Both the position numbers and the translations under genes were made by a program. 64,000 bases of DNA, taken from contig NZ_CP103794.1 in the NCBI RefSeq assembly GCF_030388325.1, positions 4,588,001-4,652,000 on the forward strand. The letters are read 5' to 3'. The stretch is from Flavobacterium johnsoniae. GTDB lineage: Bacteria; Bacteroidota; Bacteroidia; Flavobacteriales; Flavobacteriaceae. Below are positions 50,749-60,647 of this stretch, piece by piece. The notes beneath the pieces are model-generated. The model was not told where the DNA came from. It did not search any database and saw only the letters and a list, made by a program, of their open reading frames with translations. Position 1 is the first letter of the stretch; each line of letters begins with the position of its first letter.

Positions 50749-52002
50749 TTAATTTCTAAACTCATTCAAAGATTTCTCGATAATCTCCAGACATTCATTA
50801 ATTTGATCTTCTGTCATAACCAAAGGCGGTGCCAATCTAATTTTATTTCCGTGGGTTGGTTTTGCCAATAATCCGTTGTCTCTGAATTTCAAGCAGATTT
50901 CCCAAGCCAAATCAGATTCTTCGTCAGTATTGATAACGATGGCATTTAAAAGACCTTTTCCGCGAACAAGAGTAATCAAGTTATTTTTCTCAGCGATTTT
51001 ATTCAAACCATCTCTTAAAATAATTCCTAAACGTTCTGCATTTTCAGCCAGTTTTTCGTCTTTAACCACATTCAATGCTGCAATTGCAACGGCAGCCGCA
51101 ACAGGATTTCCACCAAAAGTAGATCCATGCTGACCTGGTTTGATTACGTTCATGATTTCATCATTACACAAAACAGCTGAAACTGGATAAACTCCTCCAG
51201 AAATCGCTTTTCCTAAAATTAAAACATCAGGCTGAACGTTTTCGTGATGCACAGCTAATAATTTTCCTGTACGCGCAATTCCAGTCTGAACCTCATCGGC
51301 AATAAAAAGAACATTGTGTTTTTCGCAAAGCTCTTTCGCCTTTGCTAAATAACCTTCAGAAGGAACATAAACTCCTGCTTCACCTTGAATTGGTTCAACC
51401 AAGAATCCAGCAATATTTTTTGAAGAACTTAAAGCGTTTTCTAGCGCGTCTAAATTATCATATTCAATTTTAATAAAACCATCTGTAAAAGGTCCGAAGT
51501 TTTTACGAGCTGTTTCATCATTCGAAAATGAAATAATTGTAGTAGTTCTTCCGTGAAAATTATTTTCGCACACAATAATCTGTGCCTGATTTTCTGGAAT
51601 TCCTTTTACTTCATAAGCCCATTTTCTAGAAATTTTCAAAGCTGTTTCAACTGCCTCAGCTCCTGTATTCATTGGAAGAACTTTATCGAAACCAAAATAT
51701 TTGGTTACGTATTCTTCGTAATTTCCTAATTTATCATTGTAAAAAGCACGCGAAGTCAAAGTCAATTTCTGTGCTTGTTCAACCATTGCATTTACAATTT
51801 TTGGATGGCAATGACCTTGATTTACTGCAGAATAAGCCGATAAAAAGTCATAATATTTTTTACCGTCAACATCCCAAACGTAAACTCCTTCTCCACGCTC
51901 TAAAACTACCGGAAGCGGATGGTAATTATGAGCTCCGTATTTATTCTCTTTTTCAATCAAAACTTCTGATTTTGACGAAAGTGCTTTTTCTGTACTAATC
52001 AT
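50749..52002 (-). CDS. rocD: ornithine-oxo-acid aminotransferase
   Basis: The 417-residue class III PLP aminotransferase converts ornithine and 2-oxoglutarate to glutamate semialdehyde and glutamate. Motifs are [63 protein letters not shown] and the PLP-lysine context [17 protein letters not shown]. On the minus strand CAAAAATA at 52022-52029 reads TATTTTTG, a -7 box 20 bases upstream. The divergent Lrp-type gene is a likely regulator. Confidence 0.93.
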   Translation of the reverse strand: MISTEKALSSKSEVLIEKENKYGAHNYHPLPVVLERGEGVYVWDVDGKKYYDFLSAYSAVNQGHCHPKIVNAMVEQAQKLTLTSRAFYNDKLGNYEEYVTKYFGFDKVLPMNTGAEAVETALKISRKWAYEVKGIPENQAQIIVCENNFHGRTTTIISFSNDETARKNFGPFTDGFIKIEYDNLDALENALSSSKNIAGFLVEPIQGEAGVYVPSEGYLAKAKELCEKHNVLFIADEVQTGIARTGKLLAVHHENVQPDVLILGKAISGGVYPVSAVLCNDEIMNVIKPGQHGSTFGGNPVAAAVAIAALNVVKDEKLAENAERLGIILRDGLNKIAEKNNLITLVRGKGLLNAIVINTDEESDLAWEICLKFRDNGLLAKPTHGNKIRLAPPLVMTEDQINECLEIIEKSLNEFRN

Positions 52003-52224
52003 AATCTGCTTTTTATTTTGACAAAAATATTAAAAATTAAATTAATTTTCAGTTAAAAATTAAATTTTGACTTTAAAATAATAAAAAACAAGTCAAAAAC
52101 TACATTTTAAAGCTTTTAAAAAACCATATTTATTTTAATAGAAACGCACTTTTATCATTGATTATTAAAAAAAAGAATTACTTTTATAAATCATCAACTA
52201 CTGAAATTTTAAAGATTTTATTGA

Positions 52225-52677
52225 ATGGATTTATTAGACGAATTTGATATTAGTATTATTAAAGAATTAGAAAAAGACGGCAGAATGGCTTTTTCTGCAA
52301 TCGCCGCTAATTTGAAAATATCAAATACAATGGTGCATCAACGCATTAACAGAATGATCGAACAAGGCGTAATTGGCGGAATTAAACCGATTATTCAGGA
52401 AAAGAAAATTGGTTACGACTGGGCTTCTTTTACCGGAATCACATTAAATAAAGATTCTGATTCGGACCGAATTATCGAAGCGTTAAAAGAAATTCCCGAA
52501 ATTACAGAATGTTATTATGTTACAGGTTCGTTTACCTTATACATTAAAATCATTGCCAAAAATCATGAACATATGCGTCGCATTCTTTACGAAAAAATCG
52601 ATGGTATTCCAGGAATTGCCAAAACCGATTCTATTGTAGAATTGGGTTGCGCTTTTAAAAGAAATATATCATTATAA
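52225..52677 (+). CDS. Lrp/AsnC-family transcriptional regulator
   Basis: The 150-residue protein has the Lrp-type helix-turn-helix (LLDEFDISIIKELEKDGRMA, AANLKISNTMVHQRINRMIEQ) and a RAM/AsnC ligand-binding domain (EIPEITECYYVTGSFTLYIK). Lrp-family proteins sense amino acids. It is divergent from rocD across a 222-base A+T-rich gap, the usual arrangement for local control, with ornithine or an arginine-pathway metabolite as a possible effector. Confidence 0.9.
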   Translation: MDLLDEFDISIIKELEKDGRMAFSAIAANLKISNTMVHQRINRMIEQGVIGGIKPIIQEKKIGYDWASFTGITLNKDSDSDRIIEALKEIPEITECYYVTGSFTLYIKIIAKNHEHMRRILYEKIDGIPGIAKTDSIVELGCAFKRNISL

Positions 52678-52710
52678 ATATATTTATTCTTACAAATGAA
52701 TATTCGTTAC

Positions 52711-52744
52711 AAACCTCACAAGAATTTACTTGTGAGGTTTTTTT
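52711..52744 (+). terminator. terminator of the Lrp gene
   Basis: AAACCTCACAAG (52711-52722), AATTTA, CTTGTGAGGTTT (52729-52740) and more T residues: a perfect 12-bp hairpin. It lies inside the upstream extension of the next frame and so argues against a start at 52696. Confidence 0.93.
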
Positions 52745-52785
52745 GTAACATATTATTTCTGATATTTGTTAAAAATTGTCGAATT

Positions 52786-53559
52786 ATGAAAAACACAGCT
52801 CTAATTTTATTCAGTGCAATCTTATTTTCTAATCTTATGAATGCGCAATTAAAGCCCGTAAAATATACTGAAGGTAGCCAGCAACTGAATGGCTTATTTG
52901 TAAAATCTGCTAAAAAAAGCGCTAACAATCCTGGAATCTTACTTTTGCCAGCTTGGTTAGGAATTGATAATGCTTCTAAAGGAATTGCAGAAGAATTATC
53001 GAAACTTGGCTATCATGTTTTTATCGCTGATATTTATGGCGAAGGAAATTATCCAAAAAATACTGGCGAAGCAGGAAAACAAGCTGGATTTTATAAAACA
53101 AATTATGAAGCGTATCAAAAGAGAATTGATTCGGCTTTAAAAGAATTAGTAAAATCTGGAGCCAACGCCGATAATATTGTTGCAATCGGATATTGTTTTG
53201 GAGGAACTGGAGTTTTAGAAGCCGCACGCGGACATCTAAATGTAAAAGGTATTGCTTCATTTCATGGAGGTTTAGGCAAAGATGCGAGCAGAAAAATCGA
53301 ACCAATTTCTACTAAAGTTTTAGTTTGCCATGGAGCTGATGATCCGTTTGTTTCTAAAGATGAAATCATTTCTTTTCAACAAGAAATGCGCGATTCTAAA
53401 GCAGATTGGCAAATGATTTATTATGCAAATTCTGTTCATTCATTTACAAATCCAGAAGCTGGAAGTGATAACTCTAAAGGAGCTGCTTACAATCCTGTTG
53501 CAGCAAAAAGATCTTTTGAGCATTTACAGCTTTTCTTAAATGAAGTTCTAAAAAAATAA
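52786..53559 (+). CDS. exported dienelactone hydrolase family protein
   Basis: From the ATG at 52786 the product is 257 residues with a signal peptide (MKNTALILFSAILFSNLMNAQ). It is an alpha/beta hydrolase of the dienelactone hydrolase family: PGILLLPAWLGIDNASKGI, VFIADIYGEGNYP, the nucleophile Cys in AIGYCFGGTG, the acid in CHGADDPFVS and the His in ANSVHSFTNPEA. The natural substrate is unknown. An alternative start at 52696 would run through the Lrp terminator and is rejected. Confidence 0.85.
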   Translation: MKNTALILFSAILFSNLMNAQLKPVKYTEGSQQLNGLFVKSAKKSANNPGILLLPAWLGIDNASKGIAEELSKLGYHVFIADIYGEGNYPKNTGEAGKQAGFYKTNYEAYQKRIDSALKELVKSGANADNIVAIGYCFGGTGVLEAARGHLNVKGIASFHGGLGKDASRKIEPISTKVLVCHGADDPFVSKDEIISFQQEMRDSKADWQMIYYANSVHSFTNPEAGSDNSKGAAYNPVAAKRSFEHLQLFLNEVLKK

Positions 53560-53606
53560 AACCATTTAACTCAACCCAACCAAAAACAAATTAATCAACC
53601 AGTTCA

Positions 53607-54578
53607 ATGTCACATAGCAAAATTAGAGAAGACAAAACCTGTTTAAACTGTAGGCACGTTGTGGAGCAAAAATTCTGTCCAAATTGCGGGCAAGAAAATA
53701 GCGACAGCCGAAAGACTTTTCATCATTTATTTGTTCATTTTTTTGAAGATTTAACGCATTACGAAAATGCATTTTGGAAAACGATTAAAAATCTGCTTTT
53801 TAAGCCTTCAACACTTACAAAAGAATATCTTTCGGGAAAACGTTTGTCTTATTTAGCGCCAGTTCGATTATACATTTTTATCAGTTTTATTACCTTTTTA
53901 TTGATTGCCATGTTTCCTAGTAAAATCAATGGAGATATTGATAAAGGTGAAAAGGAATTAAATAAGGAAATCTCACAAGCTACTAAAGATCTAGATATTA
54001 AGAAGGAAAACAAGAAGTATTTTACTTTTCTGAACATGAAGAAAATTGATTCAATTCAGAAATATGGAAAAGAACAAGAGAAACTTAATGCCAGCAGCTA
54101 TTGGTTTGTCGAAAAAGCAAGTCACGTAACTGAGAAGTATACAAAAAAAGAAATTTATGTAAAATTTGTAGAATCTTTTTTTCATAATCTTCCGAAAATC
54201 CTATTTATTATAATGCCGTTTTTTGCTTTCTTCTTGTGGCTTTTTCACAATAAAAAAAGATGGTATTATTTTGATCACGGAATTTTTACGCTTCATTATT
54301 TTTCGTTTTTGCTACTCATTTTTCTGATTATGTTTATAATCGACAGGATTATTGGTCTTTTTGGAGAAAACAGCCCAATGTCTTATATTTCAGGAATTAC
54401 GACTTTTATTGGAACCATTTGGATGCTGTATTATTTTTTCCCTGCACATCATCGTTTTTACGGTGAATCTAGAATAGTTTCCTTTATCAAAAGTGTTTGT
54501 TTATTCATTATAAACTCATTTTTTATTCTTTTTTTACTAACCTTTTACGTTCTTTACACATTTATTAATTTACACTAA
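53607..54578 (+). CDS. DUF3667 membrane protein
   Basis: The 323-residue protein starts with a zinc-ribbon-like pair of cysteine knuckles (CLNCRHVV, CPNCGQEN) followed by the DUF3667 segment (HHLFVHFFEDLTHYENAFWK, LLFKPSTLTKEYLSGKRLSY). There are about five hydrophobic helices, one after residue 88 and four in the C-terminal half, separated by a charged region (about 110-185). Function unknown. It ends 8 bases before the M28 peptidase gene, so the two are probably co-transcribed. Confidence 0.82.
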   Translation: MSHSKIREDKTCLNCRHVVEQKFCPNCGQENSDSRKTFHHLFVHFFEDLTHYENAFWKTIKNLLFKPSTLTKEYLSGKRLSYLAPVRLYIFISFITFLLIAMFPSKINGDIDKGEKELNKEISQATKDLDIKKENKKYFTFLNMKKIDSIQKYGKEQEKLNASSYWFVEKASHVTEKYTKKEIYVKFVESFFHNLPKILFIIMPFFAFFLWLFHNKKRWYYFDHGIFTLHYFSFLLLIFLIMFIIDRIIGLFGENSPMSYISGITTFIGTIWMLYYFFPAHHRFYGESRIVSFIKSVCLFIINSFFILFLLTFYVLYTFINLH

Positions 54579-54586
54579 CTATAGGA

Positions 54587-55603
54587 ATGAAAAAATTACT
54601 CCTTTTATTATTAGTTGTTTCTGCGTACTCATGTAAAACCGCGCAGTCAACAGCTTCCAAAGACAATTCAGATCCAACAAAATACATTAATGCCATTTCT
54701 GAAAAAGATCTTAAAAAAATGCTTTACACTATTGCTTCTGACGAAATGGAAGGCCGCGAAACTGGCTCTCCTGGACAGAAAAAAGCTGGTCTTTATATGA
54801 TCGAACAATACAAAAAAAGCGGTGTATCTTTTCCAAAAGGAGCTTCAGATTATTATCAACATATTCCTGCAGCATATTTAAATGCTAGACGCAACGAAAA
54901 CTTAGCTGACTCTGAAAATATCTGGGCTTTTATTGAAGGTTCTGAGAAACCAGATGAAATCTTAGTAATTTCTGCACATTACGATCACGTTGGTATTAAA
55001 AATGGTGAAGTTTATAATGGAGCTGATGATGACGGTTCTGGAACTGTTGCCGTTATAGAAATGGCTAAAGCTTTCGCGAAAGCTAAAAAACAAGGACATG
55101 GACCAAAACGTTCTATTTTATTTCTTCACGTAACTGGAGAAGAGCACGGTTTACATGGTTCTCGTTTCTATTCTGAAAATCCGTTATTTCCAATTGCCAA
55201 TACAATTGCAGACATTAATATTGATATGATTGGCCGTCGCGATGTTGAACATGCAAACACAAATAATTATGTTTACGTAATTGGCGCTGACAGATTATCA
55301 TCTGATTTACACAATGCTGTTGTGGCTCAAAATGAAAAATACATCAAAATGGACTTGGACTTTAAATTTAACGACCCTAAAGATCCAAATCATTTTTACG
55401 AGCGTTCTGATCATTACAACTTTGCAAAACACGGTATTCCGTCTGTCTTCTTCTTCAACGGAGTTCACGCGGATTATCACGGAAAAGATGATACTGCAGA
55501 AAAAATCGAATACGATGCTTTAACAAAAAGAACAAAACTGGCTTTTTCAATTGCTTGGGATTTAGCAAATAGAGAAAACAGACCGGTAGTTGATAAGAAG
55601 TAG
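54587..55603 (+). CDS. M28-family zinc metallopeptidase, lipoprotein
   Basis: The 338-residue protein has a lipoprotein signal (LLLLLVVSAYSC, Cys about 16). The M28 zinc ligands and catalytic residues are visible: SAHYDHVG, NGADDDGSG, VTGEEHGLHGSR, DMIGRRD and RSDHYNFAKHGIP. It is probably an aminopeptidase acting in the periplasm or outside the cell. A symmetric terminator lies downstream before the convergent rho gene. Confidence 0.9.
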   Translation: MKKLLLLLLVVSAYSCKTAQSTASKDNSDPTKYINAISEKDLKKMLYTIASDEMEGRETGSPGQKKAGLYMIEQYKKSGVSFPKGASDYYQHIPAAYLNARRNENLADSENIWAFIEGSEKPDEILVISAHYDHVGIKNGEVYNGADDDGSGTVAVIEMAKAFAKAKKQGHGPKRSILFLHVTGEEHGLHGSRFYSENPLFPIANTIADINIDMIGRRDVEHANTNNYVYVIGADRLSSDLHNAVVAQNEKYIKMDLDFKFNDPKDPNHFYERSDHYNFAKHGIPSVFFFNGVHADYHGKDDTAEKIEYDALTKRTKLAFSIAWDLANRENRPVVDKK

Positions 55604-55671
55604 ATTCTTATTATTAGGAACAAAGGTTCAAAGTAACAAAGGCTCAGAGTTTTTTTTAAACTTTAAATCAT

Positions 55672-55705
55672 AAAAAAAGGATAAGCTAAGCTTATCCTTT
55701 TTTTT
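55672..55705. terminator. bidirectional terminator between the M28 gene and rho
   Basis: A7 precedes GGATAAGCT, A, AGCTTATCC and T8: a palindrome usable on both strands. It is nested in an outer imperfect inverted repeat of CAAAGGTTCAAAG words (55620-55650 versus 55730-55770). Confidence 0.88.
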
Positions 55706-55771
55706 ATATCTAGATTAAATTCCTAAAAATAAACCTTTGTGACTTTGAACCTCTGAATCTTTGCTCCTTTT

Positions 55772-57613
55772 CTAGTCATTCATCGAAATCAAAAACTCTT
55801 CGTTGTTTTTAGTTTTCTTGAAACGATCGTTTACAAAATCCATAGATTCTACTGGGTTCATATCAGAAAGATATTTACGCATAATCCACATTCTTTGAAG
55901 TGTTTTTTCATCTAATAATAAATCATCACGACGTGTACTTGACGAAGTAAGATCGATTGCTGGGAAAATACGTTTATTGGCTATCTTACGGTCTAATTGT
56001 AATTCCATATTACCAGTTCCTTTAAATTCTTCGAAGATAACTTCGTCCATTTTAGAACCTGTTTCTGTTAATGCAGTTGCGATAATACTTAAAGAACCAC
56101 CATTTTCTACATTTCTTGCAGCTCCAAAGAAACGTTTTGGTTTTTGCAATGCATTTGCATCAACACCTCCACTTAATACTTTTCCAGATGCTGGCTGAAC
56201 TGTATTGTAAGCTCTTGCTAAACGTGTAATAGAATCTAATAAAATCACAACATCGTGACCACATTCTACCAAACGTTTTGCTTTTTCAAGAACAATATTT
56301 GCAATTTTTACGTGCTCTTGTGGTTCTCTATCAAAAGTAGAAGCAATAACTTCTCCACGAACACTTCTTTGCATATCTGTAACCTCCTCTGGACGTTCGT
56401 CAATAAGAAGAACAATCAAATAAACTTCTGGATGGTTGGCAGCAATTGCGTTTGCAATATCTTTTAAAAGCATTGTTTTACCCGTTTTTGGCTGAGCAAC
56501 GATCATTCCACGTTGTCCTTTTCCAATTGGCGAAAACAAATCTATAATTCTAGTTGAAACTGAACTTCCTTTTTCAGCAAGTTTAAATTTTTCCGAAGGA
56601 AAGACTGGTGTTAAGTGTTCGAAAGAAACTCTATCGCGAACTACTTGCGGATCGTGTCCATTAATTTTTAACACACGAACCAAAGGGAAAAACTTCTCTC
56701 CTTCTTTTGGAGGGCGAACCACTCCTTTTACAGTATCTCCGGTTTTAAGACCAAATAATCTGATTTGTGAAGTTGATAAATAAATATCATCTGGAGAAGC
56801 TAAATAATTATAATCTGATGAACGTAAAAATCCGTAACCGTCTGGCATCATTTCAAGAACACCTTCACTTTCAATAATTCCATCAAATTCAAAATCTGAA
56901 TCTCTGAAATTATTGCTTTTTTTGTTTTTGTGATTAGGGTTTTGATTATTATGATTTCCGTTTCCATTACCATTCCCGTTTTGATTTTGATTCTGATTCG
57001 GGTTTTGATTTTGGTTCTGGTTCTGATTTTTATTCTGATTAGGATTAATCTTTTTTGCAGGAGCAATTACTGGAGATTTCTCAGCTGTTTCGGCTACTGG
57101 CTCAGAAACAACTGGTTCTGTTGAAGCAGGCTCTGAAACTTGTTCTGTTATCACTTCATTTGCTGCAACTTTTTCTTTATTTAGAGCCACTTTCTTCTCA
57201 TATGCCGTCTTATTGAATTTTACAATTTTAGGCTCCTTTTTAGCTCCTGGTGTTTTATTTGCCTGTACCTCTTCAGTTGCCGTTTCTGCAATTAGATCTA
57301 CTGGCGCAGGTGTATCGTTTTTTTGAACAGTTTCCTCTACTTTATCAAATTCTAAAACGGGAGTATTTTTGGTATTTGCTGCTTTGGTTTTTGCTGGTGC
57401 AATTCTAGCTCGTTTTGGTTTTTCTTCTTTTGATTCAGAAACTACAGCTGTTTGAGGAGCTTCTGCAGGTGCAAGAGTACTTTCTTGGTGTGCTAAAATC
57501 TGACTAATTAAAGTCTCTTTTTTGACACCATTAATCTTTATTGTTTTAGCTAACTTAGCTATTTCTTGAAGCTCAGCAAGCTTCATTTCTTTTAATGCAG
57601 AAATATCAAACAT
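55772..57613 (-). CDS. rho: transcription termination factor Rho with Asn-rich insert
   Basis: The 613-residue helicase ends transcription at Rho-dependent sites. The N-terminal Rho-N helices ([20 protein letters not shown]) are followed by a low-complexity acidic/Lys region, then an Asn/Gln-rich stretch (about 188-236) with alternating N-Q and G-N words. RNA-binding ([20 protein letters not shown]) and ATPase parts follow: Walker [15 protein letters not shown], Walker [17 protein letters not shown] and the Q/R-loop region ([20 protein letters not shown]). It is much longer than E. coli Rho (419 residues), as in other Bacteroidota. Confidence 0.95.
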   Translation of the reverse strand: MFDISALKEMKLAELQEIAKLAKTIKINGVKKETLISQILAHQESTLAPAEAPQTAVVSESKEEKPKRARIAPAKTKAANTKNTPVLEFDKVEETVQKNDTPAPVDLIAETATEEVQANKTPGAKKEPKIVKFNKTAYEKKVALNKEKVAANEVITEQVSEPASTEPVVSEPVAETAEKSPVIAPAKKINPNQNKNQNQNQNQNPNQNQNQNGNGNGNGNHNNQNPNHKNKKSNNFRDSDFEFDGIIESEGVLEMMPDGYGFLRSSDYNYLASPDDIYLSTSQIRLFGLKTGDTVKGVVRPPKEGEKFFPLVRVLKINGHDPQVVRDRVSFEHLTPVFPSEKFKLAEKGSSVSTRIIDLFSPIGKGQRGMIVAQPKTGKTMLLKDIANAIAANHPEVYLIVLLIDERPEEVTDMQRSVRGEVIASTFDREPQEHVKIANIVLEKAKRLVECGHDVVILLDSITRLARAYNTVQPASGKVLSGGVDANALQKPKRFFGAARNVENGGSLSIIATALTETGSKMDEVIFEEFKGTGNMELQLDRKIANKRIFPAIDLTSSSTRRDDLLLDEKTLQRMWIMRKYLSDMNPVESMDFVNDRFKKTKNNEEFLISMND

Positions 57614-57771
57614 GAATATTCTATGAATTTAATTATTTTAAAGGAAATACTGTAAAAAGAATAGGTAGATAATTAATTTGAATTGACCGCAGTATGAAGT
57701 GCTTACGGTATTATGATGCAATAATACGAATAAAATTTAATCATACAATAGTATTTTAAAAAAAGAAAATA

Positions 57772-57779
57772 TATTTTTG
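57772..57779 (+). promoter_or_regulatory. -7 box of the DUF4293 gene
   Basis: TATTTTTG fits TAnnTTTG, 17 bases before the ATG at 57797. Confidence 0.6.
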
Positions 57780-57796
57780 TAAAACATTTTTAGACC

Positions 57797-58207
57797 ATGA
57801 TACAAAGAATTCAGACTGTATATTTAATTTTAGCTTTTGCAGCAACAGGCATTTTAATGCTTTTTGTTCCATTATGGACAACTGCTGCAGGAAAGCCTTT
57901 CTTTTTTATGCAAGACCAGCTTTATGCTGTTATATTAGGTTTAACAACTATGCTTACTATTATTAGCATAATTTCATTTAAGAAAAGACAAAATCAGTTT
58001 GTGTTAAACAGACTGAACATAATATTAAACTTAATTTTATTAGGATTATTTGTATATCGATCACTAAATTTATCTGGAGAGGCTGAAGTCTCTGAGAAAG
58101 GTATTGGGATGTTTATGCCGATTGTTGCTATCGTGTTATTAGTTTTAGCTAATAAAGCCATCAAGAAGGATGAAGATCTTGTAAAATCTGTAGATCGTTT
58201 GAGGTAA
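57797..58207 (+). CDS. DUF4293 four-helix membrane protein
   Basis: The 136-residue protein begins MIQRIQTVYLILAFAATG, the typical DUF4293 start, and has four hydrophobic helices (about 5-25, 40-60, 70-90, 100-120). The C-terminal NKAIKKDEDLVKSVDRLR is also characteristic. The family is nearly confined to Bacteroidota and is often next to rho, as here (divergent). Function unknown. Confidence 0.87.
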   Translation: MIQRIQTVYLILAFAATGILMLFVPLWTTAAGKPFFFMQDQLYAVILGLTTMLTIISIISFKKRQNQFVLNRLNIILNLILLGLFVYRSLNLSGEAEVSEKGIGMFMPIVAIVLLVLANKAIKKDEDLVKSVDRLR

Positions 58208-58238
58208 ACCTATAAACTTAATTTATTTGTGCGAAGAA

Positions 58239-58267
58239 AACCCGGATTTAATTATTCGGGTTTTTTT
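58239..58267 (+). terminator. terminator of the DUF4293 gene
   Basis: AACCCGGAT and ATTCGGGTT form a stem with one G-U pair, followed by a T run. It lies within the upstream extension of the next frame, favouring the later start. Confidence 0.85.
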
Positions 58268-58302
58268 ATACCTAAAAACAAAATTATGTAAGTATTTTTC
58301 TA

Positions 58303-58310
58303 TAATTTTG
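58303..58310 (+). promoter_or_regulatory. -7 box of the second response regulator gene
   Basis: TAATTTTG fits TAnnTTTG, 24 bases before the ATG at 58335. Confidence 0.6.
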
Positions 58311-58334
58311 TCGTTTAATTCGTTTTGCAACAAA

Positions 58335-58994
58335 ATGACAACAAATATAAAAATCCATCTTGCAGATGATCATCAGGTATTGATTGATGGACTTTCGAAC
58401 CTACTAAAAACGGTTCCTAATTTTGAAGTGGCAGGAAGTTCTCTTGATGGAACTACTGTTTACGATGATGTCATTTTTAATCAAGCAGATGTTCTAATTC
58501 TTGACATCAGCATGCCTAAAAAAGATGGCATTGAAACTTTAAAAGAATTTAAAGAAAAAAAAGCAACTTGTAAAGTTATTATTTTGTCTAGTTATGATGA
58601 TTTAAAAATCATAAAAGAAGTAATGAAACTAGGCGCAAAAGCCTATCTGACCAAAAACTGTGCTGGTGAAAATATTATTGAAGCCGTCGAAGCCGTGCAT
58701 GATGGTCAAGAATATTTTAGCGATGCCGTTAGAAAAAAGATTTTCAACACTTTCAAAGACAATCCGAAACTGAACCAAAATGCTGTAATCGAAAATCCAA
58801 TTTTAAGTCCGCGTGAGATTGAAATTATCATTTTAATCGCCTTAGAATACAGCGGAAAAGAAATTAGCGAAAAACTTTTTATCAGTTCGCATACCGTAGA
58901 AACACATCGAAAAAACATTATGAAAAAGCTAAATATCAAAAGTACAATTGGTTTGGTAAAATATGCACTCAAAAACAACTTGATAAATTCATAA
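58335..58994 (+). CDS. NarL/LuxR-family response regulator
   Basis: From the ATG at 58335 the protein has 219 residues: a receiver (D11-D12 pocket, D57 in LILDISMPKKDG) and a LuxR-type helix-turn-helix (LSPREIEIIILIALEYSGKE, FISSHTVETHRKNIMKKL). It ends 12 bases before its kinase gene, so the pair is one operon. The longer frame from 58227 runs through a terminator and a -7 box and is rejected. Target genes and signal are unknown. Confidence 0.9.
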   Translation: MTTNIKIHLADDHQVLIDGLSNLLKTVPNFEVAGSSLDGTTVYDDVIFNQADVLILDISMPKKDGIETLKEFKEKKATCKVIILSSYDDLKIIKEVMKLGAKAYLTKNCAGENIIEAVEAVHDGQEYFSDAVRKKIFNTFKDNPKLNQNAVIENPILSPREIEIIILIALEYSGKEISEKLFISSHTVETHRKNIMKKLNIKSTIGLVKYALKNNLINS

Positions 58995-59006
58995 AAGACG
59001 TCTCTT

Positions 59007-59900
59007 ATGTTTGGCTTTAATTTTCTCATATGTTTATTTTTTTCTTTTACTGAAAAGGGAATTTTTCTTTCTCAGCAAATTTTAAGCATAACGAAAACTA
59101 CGGCTGGTTTTGCAAATCAGATTAACGATCTACACCAATTAACAAACAAAAAAATAGTTAGTTTATCAATTATACTGATTGTCATAATTTTTCTTCTTTT
59201 TTATTTTCTCTATCAAAACAACAAACTGAAACAAAAAATAAAGCGAAAAGACACAAAACAGAAAATACTTCTTAATATTATTAATTCTAGTATTGATTCT
59301 CAAGAAATAGAACGAAAAAAAATTGCCTCTTTTCTCCACGACAATATAAACTCCTTGCTTTCTTCTGCTGGATTGCATTTAAATACTTTTACAGTACAGA
59401 ACGAAATTAAATCTGACGAAATTACTAAGGCAAAAACCATATTATCTCAAGCACATGATCTTTTACGAGATATCTCGCATGATTTAGTGCCTTCGCTTTT
59501 AGTTCGTTTTGGATTGTTTTATGCATTGGAAGATCTTTGCGAAAAAAACTCTAATTCCGCAATCGTTTTTGAATTTTCAAGCTCAATTTCGACAGATAAA
59601 AGATATCATGAAAAATTTGAAATGAAAGTTTATTTTATTGTTAGTGAATTATTTAACAACATTATAAAACACAGCAAAGCAAAAAAGGCCAATCTTTTAA
59701 TGACAGAAAAAAACAACCAATTGATTTTGCGTATTGATGACGACGGAATTGGCTTTAAAACTCAAAAACCAAAAGATTTAGAAGGTTTTGGTTTAAACCG
59801 AATTAGAGCTAGAGTCAAAAAATATAAAGGAACTATTTCAATCACTTCAAAAGAAAACATCGGAACACAAATAAAAATTCAGATTCCGCTGCCACATTAA
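59007..59900 (+). CDS. NarX-type sensor histidine kinase, small
   Basis: The 297-residue kinase has an N-terminal hydrophobic segment, possibly a signal or first membrane helix, a short extracytoplasmic stretch and a strong helix at about 50-70. A HisKA_3-like region follows (ERKKIASFLHDNINSLLSSA; phosphorylated His H111) and a HATPase_c domain ends it (VSELFNNIIKHSKAKKANLL, DDDGIGFK, GFGLNRIRARVKKYKG). There is no recognisable sensor domain, so it may respond to membrane state or an unseen partner. The cognate regulator is encoded just upstream. Confidence 0.88.
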   Translation: MFGFNFLICLFFSFTEKGIFLSQQILSITKTTAGFANQINDLHQLTNKKIVSLSIILIVIIFLLFYFLYQNNKLKQKIKRKDTKQKILLNIINSSIDSQEIERKKIASFLHDNINSLLSSAGLHLNTFTVQNEIKSDEITKAKTILSQAHDLLRDISHDLVPSLLVRFGLFYALEDLCEKNSNSAIVFEFSSSISTDKRYHEKFEMKVYFIVSELFNNIIKHSKAKKANLLMTEKNNQLILRIDDDGIGFKTQKPKDLEGFGLNRIRARVKKYKGTISITSKENIGTQIKIQIPLPH

Positions 59901-59903
59901 AAA

Positions 59904-60398
59904 TTACTTTGCTCCTATTTCGATAATTTCCAAGTCTTTTATTTTATCATCATCAATTACAAATCGCAACATAGTTCGCACTTTATGAAATCCGCTTTTT
60001 CCAGCAGCTCCCGGATTCATATGAAGTAAATTATTTTTCTTATCAAACATCACTTTTAAAATATGCGAATGTCCGCAGATAAATAATTTCGGTGGATTTA
60101 AAGCCAATTCTTCTCTCACATTCGGATTATATTTTCCAGGATAACCACCAATATGTGTAATCCAAACCGAAACATTCTCGCATGAGAAACGATTGTTTAA
60201 AGGGAATTCCAATCTCGCTTTTGCGTCGTCTATATTTCCGTAAACTGCTCTTAAAGGCTTCAGTTTTTTAATAGTGTCAGTAACGCTTAAATCTCCAATA
60301 TCTCCCGCATGCCATACTTCATCGGCTTGATTTACATATTTTAAAATGGTTTCGTCAATATGACTATGCGTATCTGAAAGGAGTAGGATTTTGGTCAT
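59904..60398 (-). CDS. YfcE/MJ0936-family metallophosphoesterase
   Basis: The 164-residue calcineurin-like phosphoesterase has the two-metal motifs LLSDTHSH, WHAGDIGD, VYGNIDD, WITHIGG and ICGHSHI. Family members hydrolyse phosphodiesters in vitro; the natural substrate is not known. Its 3' end lies 3 bases from that of the convergent kinase gene. Confidence 0.88.
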   Translation of the reverse strand: MTKILLLSDTHSHIDETILKYVNQADEVWHAGDIGDLSVTDTIKKLKPLRAVYGNIDDAKARLEFPLNNRFSCENVSVWITHIGGYPGKYNPNVREELALNPPKLFICGHSHILKVMFDKKNNLLHMNPGAAGKSGFHKVRTMLRFVIDDDKIKDLEIIEIGAK

Positions 60399-60408
60399 TT
60401 TTATTGAG

Positions 60409-60640
60409 GTTCAAAGGTTCAGAGAGACAAAGGTACAAAGGATTTTTTTGTAGAGACGCACCGTAGTGCGTCTAACATCAAAATTGTAAATAATTATTTT
60501 TAAAATAGTACGAAAGACGCACTGCGGTGCATTTCTACAGATATGCAGAATAGAAACCTTTGTCTCTTTGTCTCTCTGAACCTTTGTTTCTAAAAGAAAG
60601 CAACTTTTTTTCGTACCTTTGCCTCTCTGAACCTTTGAAC
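60409..60640. repeat. nested inverted repeats between the phosphoesterase gene and truA
   Basis: Outer words GGTTCAAAGGTTCAGAGAGA (60413-60430 region) are complemented by TCTCTCTGAACCTTTG further on. Inside, AGACGCAC-CGTA-GTGCGTCT (60454-60473) is a perfect hairpin, with a mutated relative, AGACGCACTGCGGTGCATTTCT, near 60515-60537. GTAGAGACGCAC-type words are, as I recall, widespread dispersed repeats. A minus-strand frame here is only repeat sequence. Confidence 0.8.
60614..60621 (+). promoter_or_regulatory. -7 box of truA
   Basis: TACCTTTG fits TAnnTTTG, 26 bases before the GTG start of truA, embedded in the repeat region. Confidence 0.55.
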
Positions 60641-60647
60641 CTCTACA

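Noticed and set aside
52696..52785. Upstream start of the dienelactone hydrolase gene
   Set aside because: The extension crosses the perfect terminator of the Lrp gene and places the signal peptide 30 residues inside the protein.
58227..58334. Upstream start of the second response regulator
   Set aside because: It crosses a terminator and an exact TAnnTTTG box; receiver domains begin at the later ATG.
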